63,601 nt of DNA from Acidobacteriota bacterium (GTDB lineage: Bacteria; Acidobacteriota; Vicinamibacteria; Vicinamibacterales; UBA2999). The stretch covers positions 1-63,601 of the forward strand of contig JACPCS010000076.1 of assembly GCA_016184455.1 (NCBI GenBank), in the 5' to 3' direction. Below are positions 54,448 through 62,364 of this stretch, piece by piece. How positions within the stretch are numbered: the first letter of the stretch is position 1; every line of letters begins with the position of its first letter. A program made the translations under genes and the position numbers. Below the pieces are notes generated by a model that saw only the letters and a list, made by a program, of their open reading frames with translations, was not told where the DNA came from and ran no database searches.

Positions 54448-54992
54448 GCTCGTACGTGGCGTCCGGCTTCAGCCGGACCAAGGGGAACGAAGAGCAGACC
54501 AACCATCAGGGCGAGCGTGCGCGCGGTGTGGTGCGGGTGACGGCCGTCCACATGGGCGTCATCGCCGGCATCCTCGCCGTGGCGGCGGAAGCGTTCTTCG
54601 AGGTCCGCCCGCCCGAGGCCTACGGCGTCTGCATGGCCTGCCACGGCCGCGACCTGGTGAACTGGACGATCAACACGCTGGCGGCGACCGCTCTGCCCGT
54701 CGCGCCGGCCTCGCTCGTCTACCCGCTGCTCACCACCATCGGGGTGTTCGCGGGTGGCCTGATTGCCGCACGCCGGCACGGCGAGTTCCGATGGGTGTTG
54801 CCGGACCATCCAGCCAAGACATTTCTCTACGGTGCGCTCGTCATGAACTTCGCGCTCGTGGCCGGCGGCTGCGCCATCCGTCTGACGCTGCGGACGGCCG
54901 CGGGCGAGCCGCTGGGCGCCGCCGGCTTCGGCGCGATGGCTGCGGGCATCGTGCTCGGCACCCGTTGGCTTCGGTGGAGGGCGACGCGATGA
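54444..54992 (+). CDS. YedE-type selenium membrane protein, N-terminal half
   Basis: A 182-residue membrane protein with about four or five hydrophobic segments. Its CMACHGRDLVNW motif and GGLIAARRHGEFRW segment match the N-terminal half of selenium metabolism protein YedE/FdhT. The first 12 codons carry the dispersed 29-bp repeat (54452-54480), so the true start could be a later codon such as the Met before GVIAGILAV. The stop overlaps the next gene's ATG by four bases. In most bacteria both halves are one protein of about 360-400 residues. Confidence 0.8.
   Translation: MSSYVASGFSRTKGNEEQTNHQGERARGVVRVTAVHMGVIAGILAVAAEAFFEVRPPEAYGVCMACHGRDLVNWTINTLAATALPVAPASLVYPLLTTIGVFAGGLIAARRHGEFRWVLPDHPAKTFLYGALVMNFALVAGGCAIRLTLRTAAGEPLGAAGFGAMAAGIVLGTRWLRWRATR
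54452..54480. repeat. Dispersed 29-bp repeat, copy 2
   Basis: Identical, in reverse orientation, to 1063-1091. It is translated here as YVASGFSRT, the same reading as in the other copy, because it sits in the N-terminal coding sequence of both genes. The CCGGCTTCAGCCGG core is an inverted repeat. Confidence 0.85.
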
Positions 54993-55408
54993 CGGCGGCC
55001 GTGGCCTCGCTGCTCGTCGGCCTCGTGCTCGGCTACCTGGGCCAGCGCTCGCGGATGTGCTTCGTGGGCGGCATTCGCGACTTTCTGCTCGTGCGCGACA
55101 CGGCGCTGCTCAAAGGGCTGGCGGCGTTCGCGCTGAGCGCGTGGATCGCGTTCCCGCTGGCCAGGCTCGTCGCGGGCGCGGCGCGGGACGCGGCGGGATC
55201 GGTCGACGCGGTCACCGCGCTCCTGACAGTCGCCGGAGGGTTCGGCGTCGGCTATGTCTCGACGCTTGCCAATGGCTGTCCGCTGCGACAGCACGTGCTC
55301 GCCGCGCAGGGCGTGACGAGCGCGATGACGTACCTCGCCGGGTTCTTCGCCGGCGCGGTGGCCTTCCACGTCTGGGTCGCGCCGGCGGTCTTCCGGTGGC
55401 TTCCCTGA
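54989..55408 (+). CDS. YedE-type selenium membrane protein, C-terminal half
   Basis: A 139-residue membrane protein with about four hydrophobic segments. GQRSRMCFVGGIRDFLLVRDT and LANGCPLRQHVLAAQG are the most conserved YedE/YeeE signatures, each with a Cys thought to handle sulfur or selenium. It starts within an ATGA overlap and completes the split transporter-like protein. YedE relatives move thiosulfate or related sulfur; the selenium branch is thought to import or handle a selenium compound. Confidence 0.85.
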   Translation: MTAAVASLLVGLVLGYLGQRSRMCFVGGIRDFLLVRDTALLKGLAAFALSAWIAFPLARLVAGAARDAAGSVDAVTALLTVAGGFGVGYVSTLANGCPLRQHVLAAQGVTSAMTYLAGFFAGAVAFHVWVAPAVFRWLP

Positions 55409-55873
55409 TCAGGGCACGCGCGCGGGCGCGCGTCGCGTCATCGCCACGTAGACGGCACCGAGGATCAGGCCGTAGATCAGGTGGCCGATCAGGCTTCCCA
55501 TCGCGACCATGCGCATCTCGGGCATCATCAGCGGCGCAAACGCCGGCATCCCGAGGAAGACCGGCATGAGAATGAGCGCGCCGAGAATCCACCACACAAA
55601 GCCGTACGCCGCGCCCCACCCGAGGCCGGTTCCGTACGTGTAGCTCCGGGCGCCGAGCGCCCAGACGAAGATGACGCCGATCACGGCGCTGTTGAACAGA
55701 TGGTAGAGCCAGCCGACGCCCGCGGTCGGCGAGCCGACGATCATGCCGACCATGTTGATCATCGGCATGCGCCCGCCGTCCGGCGTGGGTGCGGTCATCA
55801 TCTGCATCATGATCCCGAAGACGACGCCGGCGGCGAGACCGCCGACGATTCCGGCAGCGAATCGCGAGTTCAT
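55409..55873 (-). CDS. Hypothetical membrane protein, 154 residues
   Basis: It starts at ATG 55873 with GGAGGTTATCG ahead of it. The protein has about four hydrophobic segments, is rich in Met and Gly (VVFGIMMQMMTAP, PMINMVGMIVGSP, AFAPLMMPEMRMV), and ends with a basic tail. I do not recognise a family. The Met-rich stretches are near membrane ends, which might bind copper (inference). It runs convergently to the selenium operon and ends directly at its stop. Confidence 0.65.
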   Translation of the reverse strand: MNSRFAAGIVGGLAAGVVFGIMMQMMTAPTPDGGRMPMINMVGMIVGSPTAGVGWLYHLFNSAVIGVIFVWALGARSYTYGTGLGWGAAYGFVWWILGALILMPVFLGMPAFAPLMMPEMRMVAMGSLIGHLIYGLILGAVYVAMTRRAPARVP

Positions 55874-56025
55874 CGATAACCTCCTTGGGCGTGACCTCCC
55901 GTAGTGTGCGACGGTCACCGCGCCAGGGGTGTGAGGCGATTCACACGATCCCAAGGTCGGGGACCCCGGCCGCCAGCGCCGCCGCGACGAAGAGCGACGA
56001 TGCGCCCGCCACACGGCGGAGCACC

Positions 56026-56712
56026 TTACGAGACGAGGCGAAGGCGCGACGGGTCGGTGATTCGGATGCTGCGGCGCGTCGCGTCGATCAGGCCGCGCTC
56101 CTTGAAGTCCTGCAGCACCGCATTCACCGTTTCGCGTGCGAGGCCGACCAGGTTGCCCAGGTCCTTCTGGTTGAGACGGATCGGAATGAGCACGCCCCCG
56201 TTGTCCTTGATGCCGTAATCGGTCGCCATATCGAGCAGCGCGTGGGCGACGCGGGCGTGGGCGCTCTTGAAGAGCAGCTCCTCGACGCGCGTCTCGAAGC
56301 GCCGGAGCCGCACGCCGATCAGCTTGGTGATGCGGTAGCCGAGCGCCGGCGCCTGCGGGATGACGCGCAGCAGCACGTCCCGCGGGAACGAGCAGAGCAC
56401 GGCATCCTCATGCACGGTCGCAAGATGCGCGCGCGGCGCCTCGTCGACGACCGCCAGCTCGCCGAAGATGTCGCCGGGGTAGAGGAAGGCCAGAATCCGC
56501 TCGTCCTCGCCTGCCGCGGGCGTCGAAATCCTCACCACGCCCACCTTCAGCAGGAACACCTGGTCGCTCGGGTCGCCCGGGACGTAGATGCGCTGCCCGC
56601 GCTTGACCTCGAACATGCGCGCCATCTCACGCACTTCGCGCTTCTGGGCATCGGTGAGGGCGTCGGTGAAGTGAAACCGCTCGAGATACCAGAGCTTGGA
56701 ATAGGCGGCCAT
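56026..56712 (-). CDS. Crp/Fnr-family transcription regulator
   Basis: A 228-residue regulator starting at ATG 56712. The N-terminal cyclic-nucleotide-binding-type domain has PGDPSDQVFLLKVGVVRIS, FLYPGDIFGELAVVDEAPR and a dimerisation helix. The C-terminal HTH has LNQKDLGNLVGLARETVNAVLQDFKERG, the recognition helix of the Crp family. No Cys cluster of the Fnr kind is visible in the N-terminus, so it is not an iron-sulfur oxygen sensor. It may control the flanking divergent genes (inference). Confidence 0.9.
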   Translation of the reverse strand: MAAYSKLWYLERFHFTDALTDAQKREVREMARMFEVKRGQRIYVPGDPSDQVFLLKVGVVRISTPAAGEDERILAFLYPGDIFGELAVVDEAPRAHLATVHEDAVLCSFPRDVLLRVIPQAPALGYRITKLIGVRLRRFETRVEELLFKSAHARVAHALLDMATDYGIKDNGGVLIPIRLNQKDLGNLVGLARETVNAVLQDFKERGLIDATRRSIRITDPSRLRLVS

Positions 56713-56728
56713 CAAGCGGAGTATACGA

Positions 56729-56833
56729 CCAGCCAGTAGCTGGTAGCCGGTAGTCGGTCGCAGGTTCACGGTTCAGGTTCCGGGTTCTTGGGTTCTTGCT
56801 TCCAGCCAGCTACCGCCTACCAGCCACCAGCGA
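56729..56833. repeat. Mixed 7-base-period repeats with inverted arms
   Basis: The left arm has CCAGTAGCTGGTAGCCGG, the middle has GGTTCAC, GGTTCAG, GGTTCCG and GGTTCTT type units, and the right arm has CAGCCAGCTACCGCCTACC. The element separates the crp/fnr gene from the divergent beta-propeller gene. Confidence 0.75.
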
Positions 56834-56937
56834 GTTTGTGGCCGCGATCACACTTCACGCTCGGCCGTATCCGGCGGTCTCGAGGCGGGTTGTAGAATGG
56901 GCGCTCCAGAAGCGCGCCAAGAAGGAGCGAAACCGAA

Positions 56938-58320
56938 ATGAGTGCCACAAGGATGAAGACGCTGGCGCTCGGACTGGCGGGCGTCGGCTGCGTCTGGGTG
57001 ATGGCGTGGAGCGCCGGGCTCGGCGATCGGCAGACCGCGATCGCGCAACAGGACACCTGGACCACGGCCGAGGCGCAGCGCCTCGGCGTGCGCCTGCTCG
57101 AGCAGCGCGACGCCAGCGGCGCGCCGGCGTACTCCGCGGCGTCGGGCGACATTCTCTTCTTCACCAACTCCGGTACGTCGTATGGGAGTAAGAACCCGAA
57201 GAACTCCGTCGTGGTGGTCGACGCGCGGACGAAGAAGCCGATGGCGTACTCCGACATCGATCCGAAGTACAGCGCGAAGCTGGGCAGCCATGGGATCGGC
57301 ATGTCGCTCGACGCGAAATACATCTACTTGCCGGCCATGACCAGCATCGCCGCCGCGCTCGACAGCTCGCCGGCATTCGTGGTCGTGCTCGACGCGCGGA
57401 CGTTGAAGATTCACCAGGTGACTGCGACCGGCGGCACCCCGCACCATGCAAAGGCGTTCCGCGACGGATCGGGGCGGTCGCTGGTGCTCATCGAGCATTT
57501 CAATTGGAGTACGCCGAACTCGGGGGGCCGTGGCTTCTACATCGTCGATCCCGCGGACAACAACAAGGTGATTGCGGGGATGTCGGCTGGCGATCTCCAC
57601 GGCAACCCGTACGCCGGCTTCACCACGCCGGATGGCCGGTTCCTCTACTACACGGTACCGCCTCCCAGTCGCGGCGAGCTCGGACGCGAGGTCCCCGGCT
57701 GGCTCGCGAAAATCGACACCTCGACGTGGAGGGTCGTGCAGTCGCTGGCGGTCGGGCATATCCCCATCTGGACCGAGTTCTCCAAGGACGGCCGCTGGGC
57801 CTGGGTCACTAACTCCGGGGACAACAAGGTGCTGAAGATCGAGCGGGGTCAGAAGCCCGGCGAGCGCGACACGGTTGTCGGCGACGCGCCGACCGGCGAG
57901 GGCCCGTACGGACTTCGTCTGACCTGGGACGACACCGAGCTCTGGGTGGCCGACAAGGGCGAGCTCGGGCCCTCCGGCAAGACGATCACGATTGTTGACA
58001 CCGCGACCAATCGAGTGACGGCAACCGTCGAGACCGGGTGCCTCCGCAACGACCACATCATCCTCTCGCCCGACGGGGCGGAGATGTGGGCCATGTGCAA
58101 CGAATCGCACGACATCGTCGTCCTCGATGTGAAGACGCGCGCGATCACGCACCGGATCCCGATGCCGAACAACGGCGACGTGCACGGCGGCATCTTCGTC
58201 GCGTACGCTCGCAGTGGCAGCGGCGTGGTGGGCGAGGTCGTCTCCGATCAGAATGGGTTGCACGGCAGCGCGCTGGCGGCGGCGATCAAGCGAACTGCCT
58301 GGACGCCCCCGGCCCGGTGA
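56938..58320 (+). CDS. Secreted YncE/NirF-like beta-propeller protein
   Basis: A 460-residue protein with a signal or anchor segment (MKTLALGLAGVGCVWVMAW). The body is made of repeated propeller blades: SGDILFFTNSGTSYG, YNVVDARTKKPMAYSD-like strands, NSGDNKVLKIERG, WVADKGELGPSGKT, MWAMCNESHDIVVLDVKT and HGGIFVAYARSG. This is the pattern of cytochrome-d1/YncE-type seven-bladed propellers. It is followed by the CcdA-like gene after only 4 bases, so the two are co-transcribed. An AAGGAGCGA site precedes the ATG. Confidence 0.8.
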   Translation: MSATRMKTLALGLAGVGCVWVMAWSAGLGDRQTAIAQQDTWTTAEAQRLGVRLLEQRDASGAPAYSAASGDILFFTNSGTSYGSKNPKNSVVVVDARTKKPMAYSDIDPKYSAKLGSHGIGMSLDAKYIYLPAMTSIAAALDSSPAFVVVLDARTLKIHQVTATGGTPHHAKAFRDGSGRSLVLIEHFNWSTPNSGGRGFYIVDPADNNKVIAGMSAGDLHGNPYAGFTTPDGRFLYYTVPPPSRGELGREVPGWLAKIDTSTWRVVQSLAVGHIPIWTEFSKDGRWAWVTNSGDNKVLKIERGQKPGERDTVVGDAPTGEGPYGLRLTWDDTELWVADKGELGPSGKTITIVDTATNRVTATVETGCLRNDHIILSPDGAEMWAMCNESHDIVVLDVKTRAITHRIPMPNNGDVHGGIFVAYARSGSGVVGEVVSDQNGLHGSALAAAIKRTAWTPPAR

Positions 58321-58324
58321 GGCG

Positions 58325-59761
58325 ATGCAGCACGCCGAGACGCTGACGGCGGCGGGTGTGAGCCGGGCCGGCGGCGCGCGCGTTGGCGCCGCACGGTGGG
58401 TCCGGGCGCTCACGCTGGCCCTGGTTGGTCTCGTGGCCGCCTGGTCGTGGCTGGTCGTCGTCTCGAAATGGGGGCCGGCCAACCGCATCGACATCCTGAC
58501 GTTCAAGGCCGGCCTCACCTCCACCGTGCAACGCACGCTGCTGCGGCAGGCCGAAGGCACCGGCCACCACAGCCACGCGGCGACGATGATCTCCGGTCTC
58601 TATGCGACGCCGACGTATTTCACGATGACCGAGCAGAGCCAGGACGCCGATCGGTACCGGCCGGATCGGTTCGCCGTGTTCTACGTCTTCGAGGACATTC
58701 ACCTGGGTCAGCTGTCGCCGACGGCGCCCGCGGTCTCACTGAAGCTGGACGATGGCCGCCGGCTGGCGCCGGTAGGCAGTGAGGTCCTGCGTGATTCGCC
58801 TCACCATCGCGCGACGGTGGTCCGATTTCCGAAGACGGATGCCGGCGGCGTCCCGCTCTTCCGCGAGGATCGCGCGGCATTGACGCTCGTGGCACACGAC
58901 TCGGAGGCCCATGTCGAACAGACGATGCAGTGGGCGCTGCCGATCGTGTATCCGACGGGGCTGGAGGGCACGGGCTTGCCGCTGCCCACGCTGGTCGCGT
59001 TGCTGGCGGGGCTGTTGGCGGTGCTCTCGCCGTGTCTGCTGCAGCTGACGCTCTACTACACGTTTGCGCTGGCCGGCATGAACGCGAGTGCTGCAGGCGG
59101 GACCGGTCTTGCCGGAGCCGTTGACGCGATTGCGGCCCGCCGTCGGGTGATCGCGACGGCCCTCTACTTCATCGCCGGGTTCACCGTCGTGTTCACCGTC
59201 AGCGGGGCGCTCGCCGGCCTGGCGGGGGAGCGGCTCCAGACGTCCGGCCTCATGGAAGCGTGGAATCGGCCGCTGATGATCCTCTCGGGGCTGGGCATCC
59301 TCGGGCTCGGTGTCTGGGTCGGCGCCAGCTCCGGCGTGCCCGGGTTGTGCCGCTTGCCGCGCCTGTTGCCACGGGCGGAAGGTCCGGGTGCAGGCGGACG
59401 CTACGTACGTCTCGCTGACCGGCTAAAGATGATGTTTCTGGGCGCGGCGTTCGCGATCGGGTGCTCGACCTGCTTCGGCGGCGCGCTCTTCATCTCGCTG
59501 ATGATCTACGTCGGCAGCGTGGGATCCGCGTCGGTGGGCGCGCTCGCGCTGTTTCTGTTCTCGGTCGGCATCGCGGTTCCGTATCTGCTCGCCGCGATCT
59601 TCCTGTCGTGTGCGCTGCCGCTGCTCACGTCGGTGCAACGCGTCTCGGCCGGCATCGGCGCGGTGTGCAGCGTCGTGCTGATCTTTTTCGGCGTGATTCT
59701 GCTGACCGACACCTTCCATATCCCGAGCGACGCGCTGTACCGCTTGTACCTGGGCATTTGA
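58325..59761 (+). CDS. CcdA/DsbD-type membrane thiol-electron transporter with periplasmic N-domain
   Basis: A 478-residue protein. The N-terminus has one transmembrane helix, then a periplasmic domain of about 190 residues (TVQRTLLRQAEGTG, FYVFEDIHLGQLSP). The rest is a six- to eight-helix membrane domain with LLAVLSPCLLQLTLYY and AIGCSTCFGGALF. The paired Cys in these helices are the electron-transferring residues of CcdA/DsbD proteins, which carry reducing power across the membrane. A possible partner is the selenoprotein at 50925, whose C-terminal domain is DsbD-alpha-like (inference). Confidence 0.85.
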   Translation: MQHAETLTAAGVSRAGGARVGAARWVRALTLALVGLVAAWSWLVVVSKWGPANRIDILTFKAGLTSTVQRTLLRQAEGTGHHSHAATMISGLYATPTYFTMTEQSQDADRYRPDRFAVFYVFEDIHLGQLSPTAPAVSLKLDDGRRLAPVGSEVLRDSPHHRATVVRFPKTDAGGVPLFREDRAALTLVAHDSEAHVEQTMQWALPIVYPTGLEGTGLPLPTLVALLAGLLAVLSPCLLQLTLYYTFALAGMNASAAGGTGLAGAVDAIAARRRVIATALYFIAGFTVVFTVSGALAGLAGERLQTSGLMEAWNRPLMILSGLGILGLGVWVGASSGVPGLCRLPRLLPRAEGPGAGGRYVRLADRLKMMFLGAAFAIGCSTCFGGALFISLMIYVGSVGSASVGALALFLFSVGIAVPYLLAAIFLSCALPLLTSVQRVSAGIGAVCSVVLIFFGVILLTDTFHIPSDALYRLYLGI

Positions 59762-59821
59762 GCTCGCTTCGTGTACGGCGCCGGGCGAGCTACAATCCAC
59801 TCCAAATTCAAGGAGGTCGAT

Positions 59822-61735
59822 ATGCGCGCTTGGAGGATGTTCGCCATCGCGGCCGGAGCGCTGGCCGTCGGCTACGCGGCGCTGACCACGACAGGCGCGG
59901 CCGCCGCCCAGCAGCAGGCCGCCCGGGGCGGCGCGCTGGCGGGCACCGCGCGGGTGTCCGGCACGGTCGAGGCAGCCGTTCCGTTCAAGGCCGCGCAGGT
60001 CTACCTCCGCAACACGGACAAGCTGATCACCTACATGGTGTTCACCAACGCGGGCCAGTTCCGGGCGGTGGCGCTCTTCCCGGGCAACTACGAAGTCAGC
60101 GTGACCGCGAAGGGGCTCAGATCCGAGGCGCAGAAGGTTATCCTGCGCGCTGGCGACACCCCGCGGCTCCAGCTGTCGCTCCGGGGTGCGGCGCAGGGCA
60201 ACGCGGCGCTCGCCGACGTCTCACTCGAAGGCGAATCGGCCGGGCCGGGCGGTTCCGTCGGCATCGAGCCGTACGACCAGATCTATCCGCCGGGACCCGG
60301 CAAGCAGGTCGCGGAACAGGTCTGCATGATCTGCCACGGCGAGAACTTCCTGCCCTCACGGCCGGCCACCGAGGCGGTGTGGAACGGCCGCATCGACCAC
60401 ATGGTCGGGACGGCGCTCGGCCAGCGCGACGGCCGGAGCTACGCCGAAGGGCTCCTGTCGCCTCGCACCTCGGTCTTCCCGTTCTCGCGGCAGGATCGCG
60501 CCGACCTGCTGGCGTACATGGTCAAGAACTTCGGGCCCGACGCCAGGCGCCGCGCCGTGAAGGCGGAGCGCGAGGGGCCGCTCGACGAGGCGGTGCTCGG
60601 CAAGGCGATGTACATCGAGTACCACCTGCCGCCCGACCCGCCGGGGCAGGGGAGCACGGCGCCCGAGTACATCAACATCGGGTACCGCGGGCGGCGTGTC
60701 GGCCAGGACGTTCGCTTCGATCGCGACGGCAACGTCTGGCTCGTCGACCGCGGCTATCCGCACCGGCTGGTCAAGCTCGACCCACGCACGGGGCAGCAGA
60801 AGGACTTCATCCTGCCAGACCCGAAGAACGGCATCCATGAAGTGCTCGTCGACCGCGAGGGGATGATCTGGCTGCCGGAGCACTCGGGCGTGCAGCCGTC
60901 GACGCCGAAGCGGCTGCTCGGCTTCAATCCGAGAACGGAGAAGTTCGAGCAGCTGATCCCGATGGATCCCGACAATCAGGTCCACAACTCGATCAAGTGG
61001 CTGCAGTCGCAGGCGATGGACTCCAAGGGCAACATCTACATCGGGTGGATCATGGGCGGCGCGCTGAGCAAGTGGGACCGCGCCACGAACAAGGTGTCGG
61101 TGTTCCGCATTCCGACTCCGCACGCGATTCCGTACGGCGTCGTCGCCGACCGCAACGACAACATCTGGATTGCGCTCTGGAGCGGCGGCAAGATCGCCAA
61201 GTTCGATACGACGACGAATCAATGGACCGAGTTCACGCCGCCCACGTACCCGAGCCATATCCGTCGCTTGAACGTCGATTCGAAGAACAACATCTGGACC
61301 GGCATCTGGGCCGCCGGGAAGCGCCCCGGCAAGCTCGCGAAGCTCGACCAGACGACGGGGCGGTTCACGGAGTACACGATCCCGTGGCACGACGCGCAGC
61401 CTTATGACGTCGCGGAGGATGCCGACGGCAACATCTGGTTTGCCGACTCGCCGGCGCCCGATCGCACGGCCGCGATCGGCAAGTTCAACCCGCGGGACGG
61501 GGCGTTCACGTTCTACCCGAAGCCGCAGTTCGACGCCGACACGCCGAAGATTCAGATCACGCGCGACGGCGCGGTCTGGTACTCGCCGCGCGGCAGCGTC
61601 AACGCGCCGGCCATCAGCGTGATGTTTCCCGACATGGATCGGATCTCGACGCTCGGCGCGTACTACCTGAACGACCCGCCGGGGTATCCGTTCCGCGTCA
61701 CCCGGCCGGTGCAGTCGGCACGCAATACGCAGTAG
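59822..61735 (+). CDS. Secreted fusion: carboxypeptidase-like domain, cytochrome c motif, Vgb-type propeller
   Basis: A 637-residue protein with AAGGAGG before ATG 59822. After the signal peptide come a carboxypeptidase-like beta-domain (SGTVEAAVPFKAAQVYLRN, about residues 45-120), a single c-type haem site (QVCMICHGENFLPSRP, near 165-180) and a large propeller from about residue 280. The propeller has the virginiamycin B lyase-like repeats DRDGNVWLVDRG, DREGMIWLPEHSG, DRNDNIWIALWSG, DSKNNIWTGIWA and DADGNIWFADSP. A protein of this layout may couple binding of a substrate to electron transfer. It follows the CcdA-like gene by 60 bases. Confidence 0.82.
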   Translation: MRAWRMFAIAAGALAVGYAALTTTGAAAAQQQAARGGALAGTARVSGTVEAAVPFKAAQVYLRNTDKLITYMVFTNAGQFRAVALFPGNYEVSVTAKGLRSEAQKVILRAGDTPRLQLSLRGAAQGNAALADVSLEGESAGPGGSVGIEPYDQIYPPGPGKQVAEQVCMICHGENFLPSRPATEAVWNGRIDHMVGTALGQRDGRSYAEGLLSPRTSVFPFSRQDRADLLAYMVKNFGPDARRRAVKAEREGPLDEAVLGKAMYIEYHLPPDPPGQGSTAPEYINIGYRGRRVGQDVRFDRDGNVWLVDRGYPHRLVKLDPRTGQQKDFILPDPKNGIHEVLVDREGMIWLPEHSGVQPSTPKRLLGFNPRTEKFEQLIPMDPDNQVHNSIKWLQSQAMDSKGNIYIGWIMGGALSKWDRATNKVSVFRIPTPHAIPYGVVADRNDNIWIALWSGGKIAKFDTTTNQWTEFTPPTYPSHIRRLNVDSKNNIWTGIWAAGKRPGKLAKLDQTTGRFTEYTIPWHDAQPYDVAEDADGNIWFADSPAPDRTAAIGKFNPRDGAFTFYPKPQFDADTPKIQITRDGAVWYSPRGSVNAPAISVMFPDMDRISTLGAYYLNDPPGYPFRVTRPVQSARNTQ

Positions 61736-61743
61736 CCTGTCAC

Positions 61744-61784
61744 GAGGCACCAGTCACCATCGCCACGGCGGTGACTGGTGCCTC
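61744..61784. terminator. Perfect 15-bp hairpin
   Basis: GAGGCACCAGTCACC at 61744-61758 pairs perfectly with 61770-61784 around an 11-base loop. It lies just after the stop of the propeller fusion gene, before a convergent minus-strand gene, so it probably ends transcription from both sides. Confidence 0.75.
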
Positions 61785-61856
61785 GATCTATAATCCGCGC
61801 CTCTCCCGCCGTCCGTCGCTCATCGGCGATGCTCCTGCAGGAGCAGAAAGGATGGG

Positions 61857-62279
61857 TCACGGGCTCACGCGGCCGTCCGGCGAGACCGTGAACGCCAGCC
61901 CGGGTTCGATGCCGGACCCGGGCGTCGGCACGACCTCCACGAGCAGGACGTCGTTCGCGAACACGTTCCGGGTTGCGGCGCCGGGTCGGCGCGCGTGTAG
62001 TCGCGCGAGCTTCTGCTCGAACCCGTGGTAGAGCGGATGGTTCTGGATCTTCCTCGGCTCGATCACCGGATCGTTCGGGCTGTTGGCGCGGTTCGGGCTC
62101 CTCGCGCAGATGAACTCGAACGCCGGCAGCCACTCCGTGCCGGCCGCCTGCTTCGCGCGCGCCACGAATGCCGCGGCGGCCGGCGAATCGGTTGGAGCCT
62201 GTGCGGCGCTCGAAAGTGCTGAGGGCAGGAAGAGGAGAACCGCCGCGATTGCCAGAGACCGTACTCGCGTATCGCTCAT
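61857..62279 (-). CDS. Small secreted hypothetical protein
   Basis: A 140-residue protein starting at ATG 62279 with GGAGGG ahead. The signal peptide ends SAAQ. The mature part has KQAAGTEWLPAFEFICARSPNRAN, which resembles the opening of certain secreted MBL-fold enzymes, followed by a Pro/Arg-rich region and DVLLVEVVPTPGSGIEP. It is far too short for an enzyme of that fold, so it may be a truncated relative or an unrelated small protein. Confidence 0.5.
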   Translation of the reverse strand: MSDTRVRSLAIAAVLLFLPSALSSAAQAPTDSPAAAAFVARAKQAAGTEWLPAFEFICARSPNRANSPNDPVIEPRKIQNHPLYHGFEQKLARLHARRPGAATRNVFANDVLLVEVVPTPGSGIEPGLAFTVSPDGRVSP

Positions 62280-62364
62280 ACGCACCCTCCGGTGAAAGGC
62301 CGCTGGTGGGGCGGGAGTATACTGCGTTTCGCGTTTCACGATTTCGAGGTTTCGGGAGGCGACC

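Noticed and set aside
61789..61794. Perfect TATAAT
   Set aside because: No -35 box lies at a suitable distance and no plus-strand gene follows. It sits next to a terminator-like hairpin between convergent genes.
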